Below, piece after piece: positions 46,635 to 56,109 of a stretch of 64,000 nucleotides of DNA (its first letter is position 1; every line of letters starts with the position of its first letter). The stretch covers positions 124,001 through 188,000 of the forward strand of contig NZ_QITQ01000001.1 in the NCBI RefSeq assembly GCF_003260265.1, in the 5' to 3' direction. Under the pieces are notes generated by a model. It was not told the origin of the DNA, did no database searches, and was given only the letters and a program-made list of their open reading frames with translations. The DNA is from Roseovarius amoyensis (GTDB taxonomy: Bacteria > Pseudomonadota > Alphaproteobacteria > Rhodobacterales > Rhodobacteraceae). The position numbers and the translations under genes were made by a program.

Positions 46635-47972
46635 ATGCATGTTCTGCGATTTCTTCTGTCCGCGGCGGTGCTGGCGGTCGCGCTGGCAGGTCCGGCGCGG
46701 GCGATTTCGCTGCTGCGCGACCCGGATATCGAGTATGCGCTCGACCGGCTGGCGCAGCCGGTGCTCAAGGCCGCGGGGTTGGGAGCGACGCGTGTCGATA
46801 TCCTGGTGGTCGATGATCGCACCCTCAATGCCTTTGTCGTCGACCGGAACCATATCTTTGTTCATTCCGGCCTGCTGCTCAAGATGAGCCGCGCCGCCAT
46901 GCTGCAGGCGGTGATCGCGCACGAGGCCGCGCATATTACCAACGGCCACCTGACCCGGCGCCCGATCAACATGCGCAACGCCCGCACCGCCGCCGGTATC
47001 GGCGCGGCACTGGCGGCGGCGGCGGCGGTCGCCACCGGCGAGGGCGGGATCGCCACCGCCGGCGCGCTGGGGGCGGCAGGCACCGCGCAGCGTATGTTCT
47101 TCGTGCACACAAGGTCCGAGGAAAACGCCGCCGACCAGAGCGGCATGCGCTATCTCGCCTCTGCCGGGGTCGACCCGCAGGGCATGGTCGAGGTGATGGA
47201 CATCTTTCGCGGCCAGGAACTGCTGAGCGTCGGCCGCCAGGACCCTTATGCGCGCACGCACCCGCTGTCGCGCGACCGCTACCGCGTTCTCGAACGGTTG
47301 GCGGCGGGATACCGGGAGCAGGCCACACCGGATGCCGCGTCGGATTACTGGTACCAGCGCGCCAAGGGCAAGCTGTCGGCGTTCCAGCGGGCCCCGAAAT
47401 GGACGCTGGCCCGTATCGGCGAATCGGGGCACGACGACATCGCCGCCATGCGCCAGGCGGTTGCCTATCACCGGCAATCCGACGTCACCCGCGCCACCGC
47501 CGCCATCGACCGCGCGCTGGCGATCCGCCCCGACGACCCCTATTTCCTGGAACTGAAAGGCCAGATCCTGTTCGAAAGCCGCCGCTTTTCCCAAGCCGCA
47601 GCAGTCTATGCCAGCGCCGTGCGGATGGCGCCGAAGAACGCGCTGATCCTGGGGTCTTATGGCCGCGCGCTGCTGGCCGTAAACCAGACGTCAGATGCAG
47701 TGAAATACCTCGAACAGGCCCACGCCCGCGACGGGCGCAATCCGCGCGTGCTGCGCGATCTGGCCCAGGCCTATGCCAAGCAGGGCAAGCGCGGCATGGC
47801 CTCGCTGGTCACCGCCGAACGCTATGCCATGACCGGGCGGATGGGGGATGCCGGCATTCATGCCAAACGCGCGTCGGACCTGCTGCCGCAGGGATCGACC
47901 GGCTGGCGGCGGGCACAGGACGTGCTGGCCGCATCCGAACGCGCGGCAAAGGACAGCAAGAAACGCAAATAG
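46635..47972 (+). CDS. Periplasmic M48 metalloprotease with TPR region (BepA/YfgC-like)
   Basis: 445 residues from the ATG at 46635; a longer start at 46596 would precede the signal peptide (HVLRFLLSAAVLAVALAGPARA). The zinc motif is AVIAHEAAHITNGHL, with the third ligand in the ENAADQSG helix. From about residue 230 there are tetratricopeptide-like helices (PYFLELKGQILFESRR). Homologues assist outer membrane protein assembly and degrade stalled LptD. The gene order M48 peptidase, DsbA, ispG is common in Rhodobacterales. Confidence 0.9.
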   Translation: MHVLRFLLSAAVLAVALAGPARAISLLRDPDIEYALDRLAQPVLKAAGLGATRVDILVVDDRTLNAFVVDRNHIFVHSGLLLKMSRAAMLQAVIAHEAAHITNGHLTRRPINMRNARTAAGIGAALAAAAAVATGEGGIATAGALGAAGTAQRMFFVHTRSEENAADQSGMRYLASAGVDPQGMVEVMDIFRGQELLSVGRQDPYARTHPLSRDRYRVLERLAAGYREQATPDAASDYWYQRAKGKLSAFQRAPKWTLARIGESGHDDIAAMRQAVAYHRQSDVTRATAAIDRALAIRPDDPYFLELKGQILFESRRFSQAAAVYASAVRMAPKNALILGSYGRALLAVNQTSDAVKYLEQAHARDGRNPRVLRDLAQAYAKQGKRGMASLVTAERYAMTGRMGDAGIHAKRASDLLPQGSTGWRRAQDVLAASERAAKDSKKRK

Positions 47973-47989
47973 AGATGGAGACACGACAG

Positions 47990-48751
47990 ATGAAACGCCC
48001 GCTTGCAACCGCATTGGCCGCACTGGCCACCACGGCAGCCCTTGCCGTGCCCGCACAGGCGCTTGACCTTGCCGGCATGACCGATGCCGAACGCCAGGCA
48101 TTCCGCACCGAGGTCCGCGCCTACCTGCTGGAAAACCCCGAGGTGATCATGGAGGCGGTGGCCGTGCTCGAACGCCGCCAGGCCGAAGCACAGGCGCAGG
48201 GCGACACCGCGCTGATCGCCGCCAACGAGGCCGCGCTTTTCGATGACCAGAATTCCTGGGTCGGCGGCAATCCCGAGGGCGACATCACCCTGGTGGAATT
48301 CATGGATTACCGCTGTGGCTATTGCCGCCGGGCCGCGCCCGAGGTGGCGGAACTGCTGGAAAGCGACGGCAATATCCGGCTTGTCGTCAAGGAGTTCCCG
48401 ATCCTGGGCGAAGATTCCGTCTTGTCGTCGCGCTTTGCCATCGCCACGCTGCAGCATTCCGGCGCCAATGCCTATGAGGCGGTGCATGACGCGCTGATGG
48501 CCTTCAGCGGCGAGCTCGACGAGGGCGCGCTGCGCCGCCTTGGCGACACGCTGGGGCTGGATACCGAGGCGATCATGGCACAGATGGACAGTGACGAAGT
48601 GAACCAGGTGATCGCCGAAAACCACCGCCTGGCCCGCGACCTGGGTATTTCGGGCACGCCGTCCTTTGTGATGGAGGATCGCGTATTGCGGGGTTATCTG
48701 CCGCTCGAGGCGATGGAAGAGCTGGCAGAACAAGTCCGCGCCGACGGCTGA
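47990..48751 (+). CDS. DsbA-family thiol:disulfide oxidoreductase
   Basis: 253 residues from the ATG at 47990 (an ATG 15 bases earlier is possible). The signal peptide is MKRPLATALAALATTAALAVPAQA. It has a helical N-terminal extension, the thioredoxin-fold active site DYRCGYCRRA and the cis-proline loop GISGTPSFVM. This is the ScsC/Com1-like subgroup with an N-terminal oligomerisation stalk, often a disulfide isomerase. It follows the M48 protease after 17 bases and precedes a second thioredoxin-like gene. Confidence 0.92.
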   Translation: MKRPLATALAALATTAALAVPAQALDLAGMTDAERQAFRTEVRAYLLENPEVIMEAVAVLERRQAEAQAQGDTALIAANEAALFDDQNSWVGGNPEGDITLVEFMDYRCGYCRRAAPEVAELLESDGNIRLVVKEFPILGEDSVLSSRFAIATLQHSGANAYEAVHDALMAFSGELDEGALRRLGDTLGLDTEAIMAQMDSDEVNQVIAENHRLARDLGISGTPSFVMEDRVLRGYLPLEAMEELAEQVRADG

Positions 48752-48754
48752 ACT

Positions 48755-49318
48755 ATGCGCAAGACGGGTATTGCCGCCGCCCTGGCAACAGCGGTCGGCC
48801 TTTGGGGGCCGGGCGCTGCCGGGGCCGGCGCTGGCACGGCGAGCGGGCTGCTGTCCAATCTCGGCCCGGCCGACCGCGAGATACTGCATGACGAGATGGT
48901 CGAAATTCTGGCCGGCCTGCCAGAGCTGCTGGCCGGGGTGGACCTGATCGCCATTTCCACGCCGGCCGTTGAGGCCGGGGACATCTATGCCGAACATATC
49001 GAGGCCGACCTGGCCGACCTGGCCGCGCATCGGGATGATCTGTTTTCGCCCGACCGGCCCGGTTTCGGCACCCCGGACGCGGCGGTGACAGTGGCGTTGT
49101 TTACCGCTGCCGACTGCCCCGACTGCGCCCGCGCCGAGGCCGATCTGCGCGCGCTGGCCGAAACCCACGACCTGCGCGTGACGCTGTTAGACATCGACGC
49201 CGACGCGGCGCTGGCTCAGGCGCTGGAATTGGACATCGCGCCATCCTACGTGTTCGAGGACATGATGCTGCGCGGGCACATGCCGGCCATCGTGCTTGAG
49301 GGGTATCTCGCCCGGTAG
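48755..49318 (+). CDS. Exported thioredoxin-like protein with CPDC motif
   Basis: 187 residues with a hydrophobic signal (KTGIAAALATAVGLWGPGAAG). The middle region resembles the stalk of the upstream DsbA protein; the C-terminal half is a short thioredoxin-like fold with ADCPDCARAEADL and the cis-proline IAPSYVF. The final MMLRGHMPAIVLEGYL parallels RVLRGYLPLEAMEEL of the DsbA, so it looks like a divergent duplicate of it. Start codon is three bases after the previous stop. Confidence 0.8.
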   Translation: MRKTGIAAALATAVGLWGPGAAGAGAGTASGLLSNLGPADREILHDEMVEILAGLPELLAGVDLIAISTPAVEAGDIYAEHIEADLADLAAHRDDLFSPDRPGFGTPDAAVTVALFTAADCPDCARAEADLRALAETHDLRVTLLDIDADAALAQALELDIAPSYVFEDMMLRGHMPAIVLEGYLAR

Positions 49319-49374
49319 GGTAAACACCCCGGCGCTTTTGCCCGGTAGCAACGCCAGGCAGCCTCCGGCCGCCC

Positions 49375-50505
49375 CTATTCCGCCGCTGGACGTTCGGCGT
49401 TTCCGGCCTCGATCTCGGCCGCACGCTTTTCAACCGCCTCGACGATATGGTCGATCATCTGCTCGTTGTTCATCTTGTGGCTGGCCTTGCCCGCCAGATA
49501 AACCATGCCGCTGCCGGCCCCGCCGCCGGTGAAGCCGACATCGGTCATCAGCGCCTCGCCGGGGCCGTTCACCACGCAGCCGATAATTGACAGGCTCATC
49601 GGGGTCTTGATGTGTTCCAGACGCTTTTCCAGCGCCTCAACCGTGCGGATCACGTCGAACCCCTGGCGCGCGCAGGACGGGCACGAGATGATGTTGACCC
49701 CACGATGCCGCAGGCCCAGCGATTTCAGGATCTCATAGCCCACTCGCACCTCTTCGACCGGATCGGCGGACAGGCTGACGCGGATGGTGTCACCGATGCC
49801 CATCCACAACAGGTTGCCCAGCCCGATCGCCGACTTGATGGTGCCCGACATCAGCCCGCCGGCCTCGGTAATGCCGAGGTGGATTGGCGCGTCGCAGCGG
49901 TCGGCCAATTCGCTATAGGCGGCGGCGGCCATGAACACGTCGGACGCCTTTACCGAAATCTTGAAGTCGTGGAAATCATTGTCCTGCAGGATGCGCATAT
50001 GCTCCATCCCCGAGGCGACCATCGCATCCGGGCAGGGCTCGCCATATTGTTCCAGCAGGTGCTTTTCCAGACTGCCGGCGTTGACCCCGATGCGCATCGA
50101 ACAGCCATGATCGCGCGCCGCCGCGATCACCTCGCGCACGCGGTCCTCGCTGCCGATGTTGCCGGGGTTGATGCGCAGGCAGGCGGCACCGGCCTCGGCT
50201 GCCTCGATGCCGCGGCGATAATGGAAATGTATGTCGGCCACGATCGGCACCGGGCTTTCGCGCACGATCTCGCGCAGCGCCTTTGAACTGGCCTCGTCGG
50301 GCACCGAGATGCGAACGATATCCGCACCGGCATCGGCTGCCGCCTGCACCTGCGCCACGGTTGCGGCGACGTCGGTGGTCAGCGTGTTGGTCATGGTTTG
50401 CACGCTGATCGGCGCATCGCCCCCCACCGGCACCGACCCGACCATGATCCGGCGGCTCTTGCGGCGGGTAATATTGCGCCAGGGACGGATGGGATTGTGC
50501 GACAT
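49375..50505 (-). CDS. ispG: 4-hydroxy-3-methylbut-2-enyl diphosphate synthase (flavodoxin)
   Basis: 376 residues from the ATG at 50503-50505. It contains the TIM-barrel start [15 protein letters not shown], and the [4Fe-4S] cysteines in [12 protein letters not shown] and [10 protein letters not shown]. It performs the penultimate reductive step of the MEP isoprenoid pathway. The bacterial flavodoxin-dependent length is normal. It is followed on the same strand by nothing within the unit; the RodZ-like gene is 134 bases upstream. Confidence 0.95.
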   Translation of the reverse strand: MSHNPIRPWRNITRRKSRRIMVGSVPVGGDAPISVQTMTNTLTTDVAATVAQVQAAADAGADIVRISVPDEASSKALREIVRESPVPIVADIHFHYRRGIEAAEAGAACLRINPGNIGSEDRVREVIAAARDHGCSMRIGVNAGSLEKHLLEQYGEPCPDAMVASGMEHMRILQDNDFHDFKISVKASDVFMAAAAYSELADRCDAPIHLGITEAGGLMSGTIKSAIGLGNLLWMGIGDTIRVSLSADPVEEVRVGYEILKSLGLRHRGVNIISCPSCARQGFDVIRTVEALEKRLEHIKTPMSLSIIGCVVNGPGEALMTDVGFTGGGAGSGMVYLAGKASHKMNNEQMIDHIVEAVEKRAAEIEAGNAERPAAE

Positions 50506-50639
50506 GGGGCTGGTTCCGCTGGTTGGGTGGGATGCGGTCTGGTTCTGCAGGGGCAAGATAGGGCCAGCGGGCCGGAACGGCAATCACCGGCCGGTTCAAT
50601 ATGCATGGGGATTGCTGATCGTGCTCCGCCCGGACCGCG

Positions 50640-51899
50640 CTATTCGCTGGCGACGCCCTGTTCCAACGAGGCGACATAGCTTTCGAGGTCGCGGTCATCG
50701 CTGATATCGGCGACCTCGTAACGCCCGGTCAGCGCCTCGGCATCCAGCGCCAGCCCCGAGGTGACCGAGCCCTTGGGCCCGACCGGGCCGTAATGCTGCC
50801 CCGCCACCTGGAAATAGATCGCACCCGATTCGCCCACGCGCAGCGCTGGCGGCTCCTCGGTCGCGGGCACGTCGTAGGTATCGCCGCCATTCAGGATGCC
50901 CTCGAACACGACGGCGCCGCCGGCATCGCTGACCCGGACCCAGGCCGGACGTACCGCGACAATGCGCACGCCGGGCGGCGGGTCGGCCACCACCTTGGGC
51001 GGGGTTGCCGGTTCTTCGCCGCTCACGGCGCTGGCGATGGCGGTTTCGATAGCACTGCGGTCGGTTCGCGGAATATCGGGCAGGCTGGCGCTGAAGGTTC
51101 CGATCTCGGACGGATCGAGGGTCGAGATCGGCGCATCGCGCGCCACCATCACCGGCATGTCCAGCGCCTCGGGCCGATAGAGCCGTTCAAGCCCGTCACC
51201 GTCATTGCCCTCGAATGCGTCGACGCCGGCCAGTGTAACGCCGCCGCGCAGCGGATCATCCGCCAAGCCGGCGGTGGCCGCCACCCCGTCAAGCGGGTCG
51301 AGATCGGTCAGCACGTCGGGGGTGTTTTCGACCGGCGCGACCTGCACGCGCTGGATTTCGTTGATCACGCTCCAGCCGCCATAGCCAATGCCGGCGATCA
51401 GCGTCAACAGCACCAGGGCCGAGCCCAACGCGCCCGGCTCGACCCGGCTGAGCAGGCTTTCACGGGCAGGCAGGAATGGCGTCGCGGGGGAAATCAGCGG
51501 ATCAGCGCCCCGCCCGGTCGCCCGCTTGGTGCGCGGCGCGGGCTTGCGGTTGCTCGACGCACCCGCCGACATGCCATGCGCCACCGAGAAACCGCATTCA
51601 GCGCAGAACGCGGCAAAGGCGTCATCCGGGTCCATACCGAGATAACGCGCGTAGGACCGCACGTAACCGGGAATGAAACCGGGGGTATCAAAGGCATCGG
51701 GATCGGCGTTTTCAATTGCGGCGATATAGGTGGCGCGAATGCGGATCTCGCGTTCGACGTCCAGCAGAGACTTGCCCATGGTCGCGCGTTCGCCGCGCAT
51801 GAGGTCGCCCAGGCGCAGATCGTAGCCGTCAAAGCCGCGTGGCTTGTCCGTTTCTACATGGGTATCAGCCGATCTCCAGCGGCGTATGGCCATGCGCAC
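50640..51899 (-). CDS. RodZ-like helix-turn-helix membrane protein (DUF4115)
   Basis: 419 residues. Residues about 25-105 are an HTH_25 domain (LGDLMRGERATMGKSLLDVE, RATYIAAIENAD, PGYVRSYARYLGMDPD). One membrane helix follows at about 170 (ALGSALVLLTLIAGIGYGGW). The periplasmic C-terminus is a DUF4115 domain (AWVRVSDAGGAVVFEGILNG). RodZ anchors MreB for rod shape. The linker is longer and more acidic than in E. coli RodZ. Two close Met codons make the exact start uncertain by two residues. Confidence 0.85.
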   Translation of the reverse strand: MRMAIRRWRSADTHVETDKPRGFDGYDLRLGDLMRGERATMGKSLLDVEREIRIRATYIAAIENADPDAFDTPGFIPGYVRSYARYLGMDPDDAFAAFCAECGFSVAHGMSAGASSNRKPAPRTKRATGRGADPLISPATPFLPARESLLSRVEPGALGSALVLLTLIAGIGYGGWSVINEIQRVQVAPVENTPDVLTDLDPLDGVAATAGLADDPLRGGVTLAGVDAFEGNDGDGLERLYRPEALDMPVMVARDAPISTLDPSEIGTFSASLPDIPRTDRSAIETAIASAVSGEEPATPPKVVADPPPGVRIVAVRPAWVRVSDAGGAVVFEGILNGGDTYDVPATEEPPALRVGESGAIYFQVAGQHYGPVGPKGSVTSGLALDAEALTGRYEVADISDDRDLESYVASLEQGVASE

Positions 51900-52006
51900 C
51901 CTGCCCCTTGCTTCCCGTCGCCTGCAACCGAACCGTGATTCGGTTCCCGCCCTTTTGTTTGCGATAACCTACCACAGTGCAACTTTCTTTGCACGCGGGG
52001 CGGGAT

Positions 52007-53230
52007 TCAGGCGCTCAGTTCGGCACGATTCAGCGCGCAGCGGCTCCAGAGTTCGTCCATGGCGCGAACGAGCTTGTCCATCTCGTCCGGTCCATGCACC
52101 GGCGACGGGGTAAAGCGCAGCCGCTCGGTGCCGCGGGGAACGGTGGGGAAATTGATCGGCTGGACATAGATACCATAGCCTTCGAGCAGCATGTCGGAAA
52201 GCTGCTTGGTATGGACCGGGTCGCCGACGATCACCGGCACGATATGGCTGCCGTGGTCGATCAGCGGCAGGCCCATCCCCTTGAGCCGGGTCTTGAGAAT
52301 TCGGGCCTGGGTCTGTTGCAGATCGCGCCGCTCCTGATCGCGCTTGAGATGCGCCACGCTGGCGGCGGCACCAGCCGCAACGGCGGGCGGCAACGACGTG
52401 GTAAAGATGAAACCCGGCGCATAAGACCTTATGGCGTCACACATTTTCTCGCTTGCGGCGATATATCCGCCCATCACACCAAAGGCTTTTGCAAGGGTTG
52501 CGTTGATGATGTCCAGCCGGTGCATCAGGCGGTCGCGCTCGGCCACGCCAGCGCCGCGGGGGCCGTACATGCCGACGGCGTGGACCTCGTCAATATAGGT
52601 CAACGCGCCGAATTCGTCGGCGGCGTCGCAGATCGCCTCGATAGGTCCGAAATCGCCGTCCATCGAATAGACGCTTTCAAAGGCGACCAGTTTGGGCGCG
52701 GCGGGATCGTCAGCCGCCATCAGCTCGCGCAGATGCTCGACATCGTTGTGGCGGAAAACGCGCTTGGCGCCGCCATTGCGGCGCACGCCTTCGATCATCG
52801 AGGCGTGGTTCAACTCGTCCGAATAGATGATCAGCCCCGGAAACAGCTTGGGCAGCGTCGACAACGTGGCGTCGTTGGCGATGTAGGCCGAGGTAAAGAG
52901 CAGCGCCGCCTCCTTGCCGTGCAGGTCGGCAAGCTCTGCCTCGAGCCGCTTGTGATAGACGGTCGTGCCGGAAATGTTGCGGGTGCCGCCCGAGCCGGCG
53001 CCGGTGGCGTCGATCGCTTCGTGCATCGCCTCAAGGACCACGGGATGCTGGCCCATGCCCAGGTAATCGTTGCCGCACCATACGGTGATCGGCTGCTCGG
53101 TGCCGTCAGGGCGGCGCCAGGTGGCGTGCGGAAACTGCCCGCGCTTGCGTTCGATGTCGATGAAGGTCCGGTAACGGCCTTCCTCATGCAACCGGGCAAT
53201 CGCTTCGTCCAGCTTGGCGTTATAGTCCAC
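52007..53230 (-). CDS. hemA: 5-aminolevulinate synthase
   Basis: 407 residues from GTG 53228-53230 ([20 protein letters not shown]). AAGGAGG lies eight bases upstream, and the start aligns with MDYN of Rhodobacter HemA. The frame upstream of it is open but not conserved. Residues: [25 protein letters not shown], the Schiff-base lysine in [13 protein letters not shown], and [16 protein letters not shown]. It condenses glycine and succinyl-CoA, committing carbon to haem and bacteriochlorophyll by the Shemin route. An FNR-type palindrome lies about 200 bases upstream. Confidence 0.97.
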   Translation of the reverse strand: MDYNAKLDEAIARLHEEGRYRTFIDIERKRGQFPHATWRRPDGTEQPITVWCGNDYLGMGQHPVVLEAMHEAIDATGAGSGGTRNISGTTVYHKRLEAELADLHGKEAALLFTSAYIANDATLSTLPKLFPGLIIYSDELNHASMIEGVRRNGGAKRVFRHNDVEHLRELMAADDPAAPKLVAFESVYSMDGDFGPIEAICDAADEFGALTYIDEVHAVGMYGPRGAGVAERDRLMHRLDIINATLAKAFGVMGGYIAASEKMCDAIRSYAPGFIFTTSLPPAVAAGAAASVAHLKRDQERRDLQQTQARILKTRLKGMGLPLIDHGSHIVPVIVGDPVHTKQLSDMLLEGYGIYVQPINFPTVPRGTERLRFTPSPVHGPDEMDKLVRAMDELWSRCALNRAELSA

Positions 53231-53425
53231 GTCCGTGCCCTCCTTGGCCGTCCTTGGCCGCATCCGGCCCTTACGTCCCCTGCCCCGATGACATGCCCCG
53301 CCTCGGGCGGCGGGATCGGTGCTTGTTGCAGGAATACGGGGCCTTGATAAAGCCGCCGCGCCCGCAGTGCAATCCGGACCGGGGTCCAACAGGGCCAAAG
53401 GTACAAATTGTCGCGCTTGCCATCC

Positions 53426-53439
53426 TTGACCTAGGTCAA
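53426..53439. promoter_or_regulatory. FNR/NNR-type palindrome between hemA and the M20 peptidase gene
   Basis: TTGACCTAGGTCAA is a perfect palindrome of the TTGAC-N4-GTCAA form (8 of 10 against TTGAT-N4-ATCAA; extended CTTGAC...GTCAAG). It is 196 bases upstream of hemA and 69 before the peptidase gene. In Rhodobacter sphaeroides hemA is FnrL-regulated, which makes this site plausible. Confidence 0.7.
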
Positions 53440-53507
53440 GCTTCTGGACAGTAGCGCGCCGGCTGATAGCTTGCCCCCGAAATCAATCATCCTGCAGGGA
53501 GCGCGAC

Positions 53508-54893
53508 ATGACCGCCGACGCCGTTCTGAGCCGCATAGACGACCAACTCACCCCCGCGCTGGACCGTCTGATGGCGTTCCTGCGCATCCCGTCGATTTCT
53601 ACCGACCCGGCCCACAAGGACGCCTGCCTGCAGGCCGCCGACTGGCTGGTGAACGATCTGCGCAGCATCGGCATCGCGGCAGAGCGGCGCGACACGCCGG
53701 GCCATCCGATGGTGGTGGGCCATGTGCCGGGCGACGGGCCGCACCTGCTGTTTTACGGCCATTACGACGTTCAGCCCGTCGACCCGCTGGATCTGTGGGA
53801 AACCGACCCGTTCGAGCCGGTGCTGCAGGACACGGAAAAGAACGGCCAGGTGATCCGGGCGCGCGGCGCGTCCGATGACAAGGGCCAGTTGATGACCTTT
53901 GTCGAGGCCTGCCGCGCCTGGAAAGAGGTCAACGGCACCCTGCCCTGCCAACTGACGTTCTTTTTCGAAGGCGAAGAGGAATCGGGTTCGCCCTCGCTGA
54001 TTCCCTTTCTCAAGGACAACGCCAAAGAGCTGTCAGCCGATATCGCGCTGGTCTGCGACACCTCGATGGTGGCGCCGGGTGTGCCGTCGATCGCGTCGCA
54101 GCTGCGCGGAATGCTCAAGGATGAATTCACCCTGCACGGGCCACGCATCGACCTGCATTCGGGCCATTACGGCGGCCCGGCGCTGAACCCGCTGAAAGAG
54201 ATCGCACGCATCATCGCGTCCTTCCACGACGAAACCGGCCGGGTGGCCATCGAAGGCTTTTACGAGGGCGTCGAGGAGGTGCCCGACGAATTGCTGCGCC
54301 AATGGCAGAACTGCGGCTTCGACGAGGAAAGCTATCTTGGTTCTGTCGGGCTCAGCCGCCCGCACGGCGAAGAAGGCTATTCCACGCTGGTGCAGCAATG
54401 GGCGCGTCCGACGCTGGAAATCAACGGGCTTTGGGGCGGCTATCAGGGCGCCGGCAGCAAGACGGTGATCCCGGCCGAGGCCCATTGCAAGCTGACCTGC
54501 CGGCTGGTGGGCGACATGGACCCCGACGCCGTGCGCGAACGCCTGCGCGCCCATGTCGAGGCGCGCCTGCCGGTGGATGCACGGGTGACGTGGGACAACG
54601 ACCTGGACGGATCGCCCGCAGCGGTGATGGACATCTCGCGCCCCGAGTTCGAGCGTGCCCGCCAGGCCCTGTCCGATGAATGGGGCCGCGAGGCGGTCTT
54701 TGCCGGGATGGGCGGGTCGATCCCGGTGACGCGGCATTTCAAGGATATTCTCGGCCTTGAATCGATGCTGATCGGTTTCGCGCAAGAGGATGACGCGATC
54801 CACAGCCCGAACGAAAAATACAACGTCGAGAGCTTTCACAAGGGGATGCGCAGCTGGGTGCGTGTGCTTGATTCGCTGAGCCGCCGAACCTAA
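53508..54893 (+). CDS. M20-family metallopeptidase (dipeptidase)
   Basis: 461 residues. Zinc ligands and catalytic Asp/Glu are in LLFYGHYDVQPVD, RGASDDKGQL and FFFEGEEESGSPS, and the late ligand His in DAIHSPNEKYN. The dimerisation domain lies between about 190 and 350 (LDLHSGHYGGPALNP). This is the carnosinase/dipeptidase branch, which releases amino acids from short peptides in the cytoplasm. It is divergent from hemA. Confidence 0.93.
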   Translation: MTADAVLSRIDDQLTPALDRLMAFLRIPSISTDPAHKDACLQAADWLVNDLRSIGIAAERRDTPGHPMVVGHVPGDGPHLLFYGHYDVQPVDPLDLWETDPFEPVLQDTEKNGQVIRARGASDDKGQLMTFVEACRAWKEVNGTLPCQLTFFFEGEEESGSPSLIPFLKDNAKELSADIALVCDTSMVAPGVPSIASQLRGMLKDEFTLHGPRIDLHSGHYGGPALNPLKEIARIIASFHDETGRVAIEGFYEGVEEVPDELLRQWQNCGFDEESYLGSVGLSRPHGEEGYSTLVQQWARPTLEINGLWGGYQGAGSKTVIPAEAHCKLTCRLVGDMDPDAVRERLRAHVEARLPVDARVTWDNDLDGSPAAVMDISRPEFERARQALSDEWGREAVFAGMGGSIPVTRHFKDILGLESMLIGFAQEDDAIHSPNEKYNVESFHKGMRSWVRVLDSLSRRT

Positions 54894-54900
54894 GCTGGCG

Positions 54901-54926
54901 GCGCCCGCCGGCATCCTCGCGGGCGC
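54901..54926 (+). terminator. Hairpin after the M20 peptidase gene
   Basis: GCGCCCGC and GCGGGCGC form a perfect 8-bp stem around a 10-base loop, eight bases after the peptidase stop. There is no T-run, so it may be a weak terminator or a mRNA-stabilising hairpin. Confidence 0.55.
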
Positions 54927-54950
54927 ACTTGTTATCGAAAGGATATTCCG

Positions 54951-55418
54951 TTGGCCCTGAAGAACACGTTCCTTATTGCCGCTGTGATGCTCGCCACCAC
55001 AACCTTGGCCTCGGCCCAGACGGTTTCTGCGGCCTATCCCGAAAGCATCGCAGCGGCCCTGCTCAAGAACGGCTATCGCGCCGATGTGACCACCGACAGC
55101 GACGGCGACCCGATGATCGAGAGCGCCGCGTCGGGATGGAATTATCGGATCATGTTCTACGGCTGCGAGAACAACCGCGCCTGCCAGGACGTGATGTTCA
55201 GCGCCGGTTTCGACATGGACGACGGCATGTCGATGGATTCGGTCAACAGCTGGAACCAGAACAAGCTGGTGGGGCGGGTCTATCTAGACGACGAGACCGA
55301 CCCATATATCGTGCATTTCGTCGCCGGAATGGACGGCATGACCGGCCCCGCCTTCGAACGGCTGATGCAGAGATGGGAAGCCGCACTGGGCGAATTCACG
55401 GATTATATCGGCTGGTAA
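54951..55418 (+). CDS. Exported YbjN-domain protein
   Basis: 155 residues, starting with TTG at 54951 preceded by GAAAGGA. Signal peptide: ALKNTFLIAAVMLATTTLASA. The mature part (AALLKNGYRADVTTDSDGDP, IMFYGCENNRACQDVMF, and the final FTDYIGW) is the YbjN fold seen in many Rhodobacterales periplasmic proteins. Two cysteines could form a disulfide. The role is unknown; E. coli YbjN affects motility and stress survival. Confidence 0.8.
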   Translation: MALKNTFLIAAVMLATTTLASAQTVSAAYPESIAAALLKNGYRADVTTDSDGDPMIESAASGWNYRIMFYGCENNRACQDVMFSAGFDMDDGMSMDSVNSWNQNKLVGRVYLDDETDPYIVHFVAGMDGMTGPAFERLMQRWEAALGEFTDYIGW

Positions 55419-55443
55419 GCGGCAGTGCCGTGCCCGCATCCCG

Positions 55444-55689
55444 ATGAACATACCCGGCTTCACCGACCGCACCGCCACGCTGGACGGCATCGAAATCGGC
55501 TATAGCACCGGCGGGAACGGGCCGCCGCTGTTGCTGCTGCACGGCTTTTCGCCGGCCAGGGACAGCAGGTCACCTGCCCCACGCTGGTACCTTTCGGTGC
55601 GCAGGGGGCGATGGCGCAAGCATTTCTTCCCCGACACCGCGCCCGAGGCGACAACGACAGCGCTGGCCGGGTTCCTTGGCCCGCATTGA
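55444..55689 (+). pseudogene. Remnant of an alpha/beta hydrolase gene (large internal deletion)
   Basis: The 81-residue frame joins an N-terminal hydrolase start (TATLDGIEIGYSTGGNGPPL followed by LLLHGF, the oxyanion HG) to a typical C-terminal helix (HFFPDTAPEATTTALAGFLG) of haloacetate-dehalogenase-like hydrolases. The nucleophile elbow and the His region between them are absent, implying loss of about 600-700 bases. The middle (SPARDSRSPAPRWYLSVRRG) is out-of-frame residue. Confidence 0.75.
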
Positions 55690-55733
55690 CACGGGAAACC
55701 CCTGAGCAGGGAATATGTGGATTTTCTGGAAAG

Positions 55734-55810
55734 TGGCGCGGTTGACGGGACTCGAACCCGCGACCCCCGGCGTGACAGGCCGGTACTCTAACCAACTGAG
55801 CTACAACCGC
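55734..55810 (-). tRNA. tRNA-Asp (GUC), copy 1
   Basis: On the minus strand the 77 bases fold as a full cloverleaf, starting GCGGTTGTAGCTCAGTTGGT and ending with an encoded CCA. The anticodon stem CCGGC/GCCGG encloses loop CTGTCAC, giving anticodon GTC. T-arm GCGGGTTCGAGTCCCGT is standard. Confidence 0.97.
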
Positions 55811-55832
55811 ACAATCATATCCTGGGCAGCGG

Positions 55833-55909
55833 TGGCGCGGTTGACGGGACTCGAACCCGCGACCCCCGGCGTGACAGGCCGGTACTCTAACCAACTGAGC
55901 TACAACCGC
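55833..55909 (-). tRNA. tRNA-Asp (GUC), copy 2
   Basis: Identical to the first copy over the 77 bases including CCA, separated by 22 bases, so the two probably form one transcript. Anticodon GTC in the loop CTGTCAC. Confidence 0.97.
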
Positions 55910-56109
55910 CCGCTGCCAGCCCGAACCTTGGCCCGAGCGTGATGCGCTTCTTATGCGCGCCGCATTGCCCCGTCAAGCACGCGCACGGGCAAAATCGCAC
56001 CCCGCGGCACGGAAATCGTGCGGCACTTGGCAAACCCGCCGATTTTCGGGCGGCGCGCCTTCCTGCCGCCGGCGCTTGTCTGCATCTTGCGCGCTGCTAG
56101 GTTCGTGCG

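Noticed and set aside
54901..54926. A rho-independent terminator in the strict sense
   Set aside because: The stem is strong but no T-run follows, so it is listed only as a hairpin or weak terminator.
55715..55942. Short frame with a repeated peptide (LTGLEPATPGVTGRYSN twice), looking like a repeat protein or CRISPR unit
   Set aside because: The repeat is two tRNA-Asp genes read on the wrong strand; only two copies and a full cloverleaf are present.
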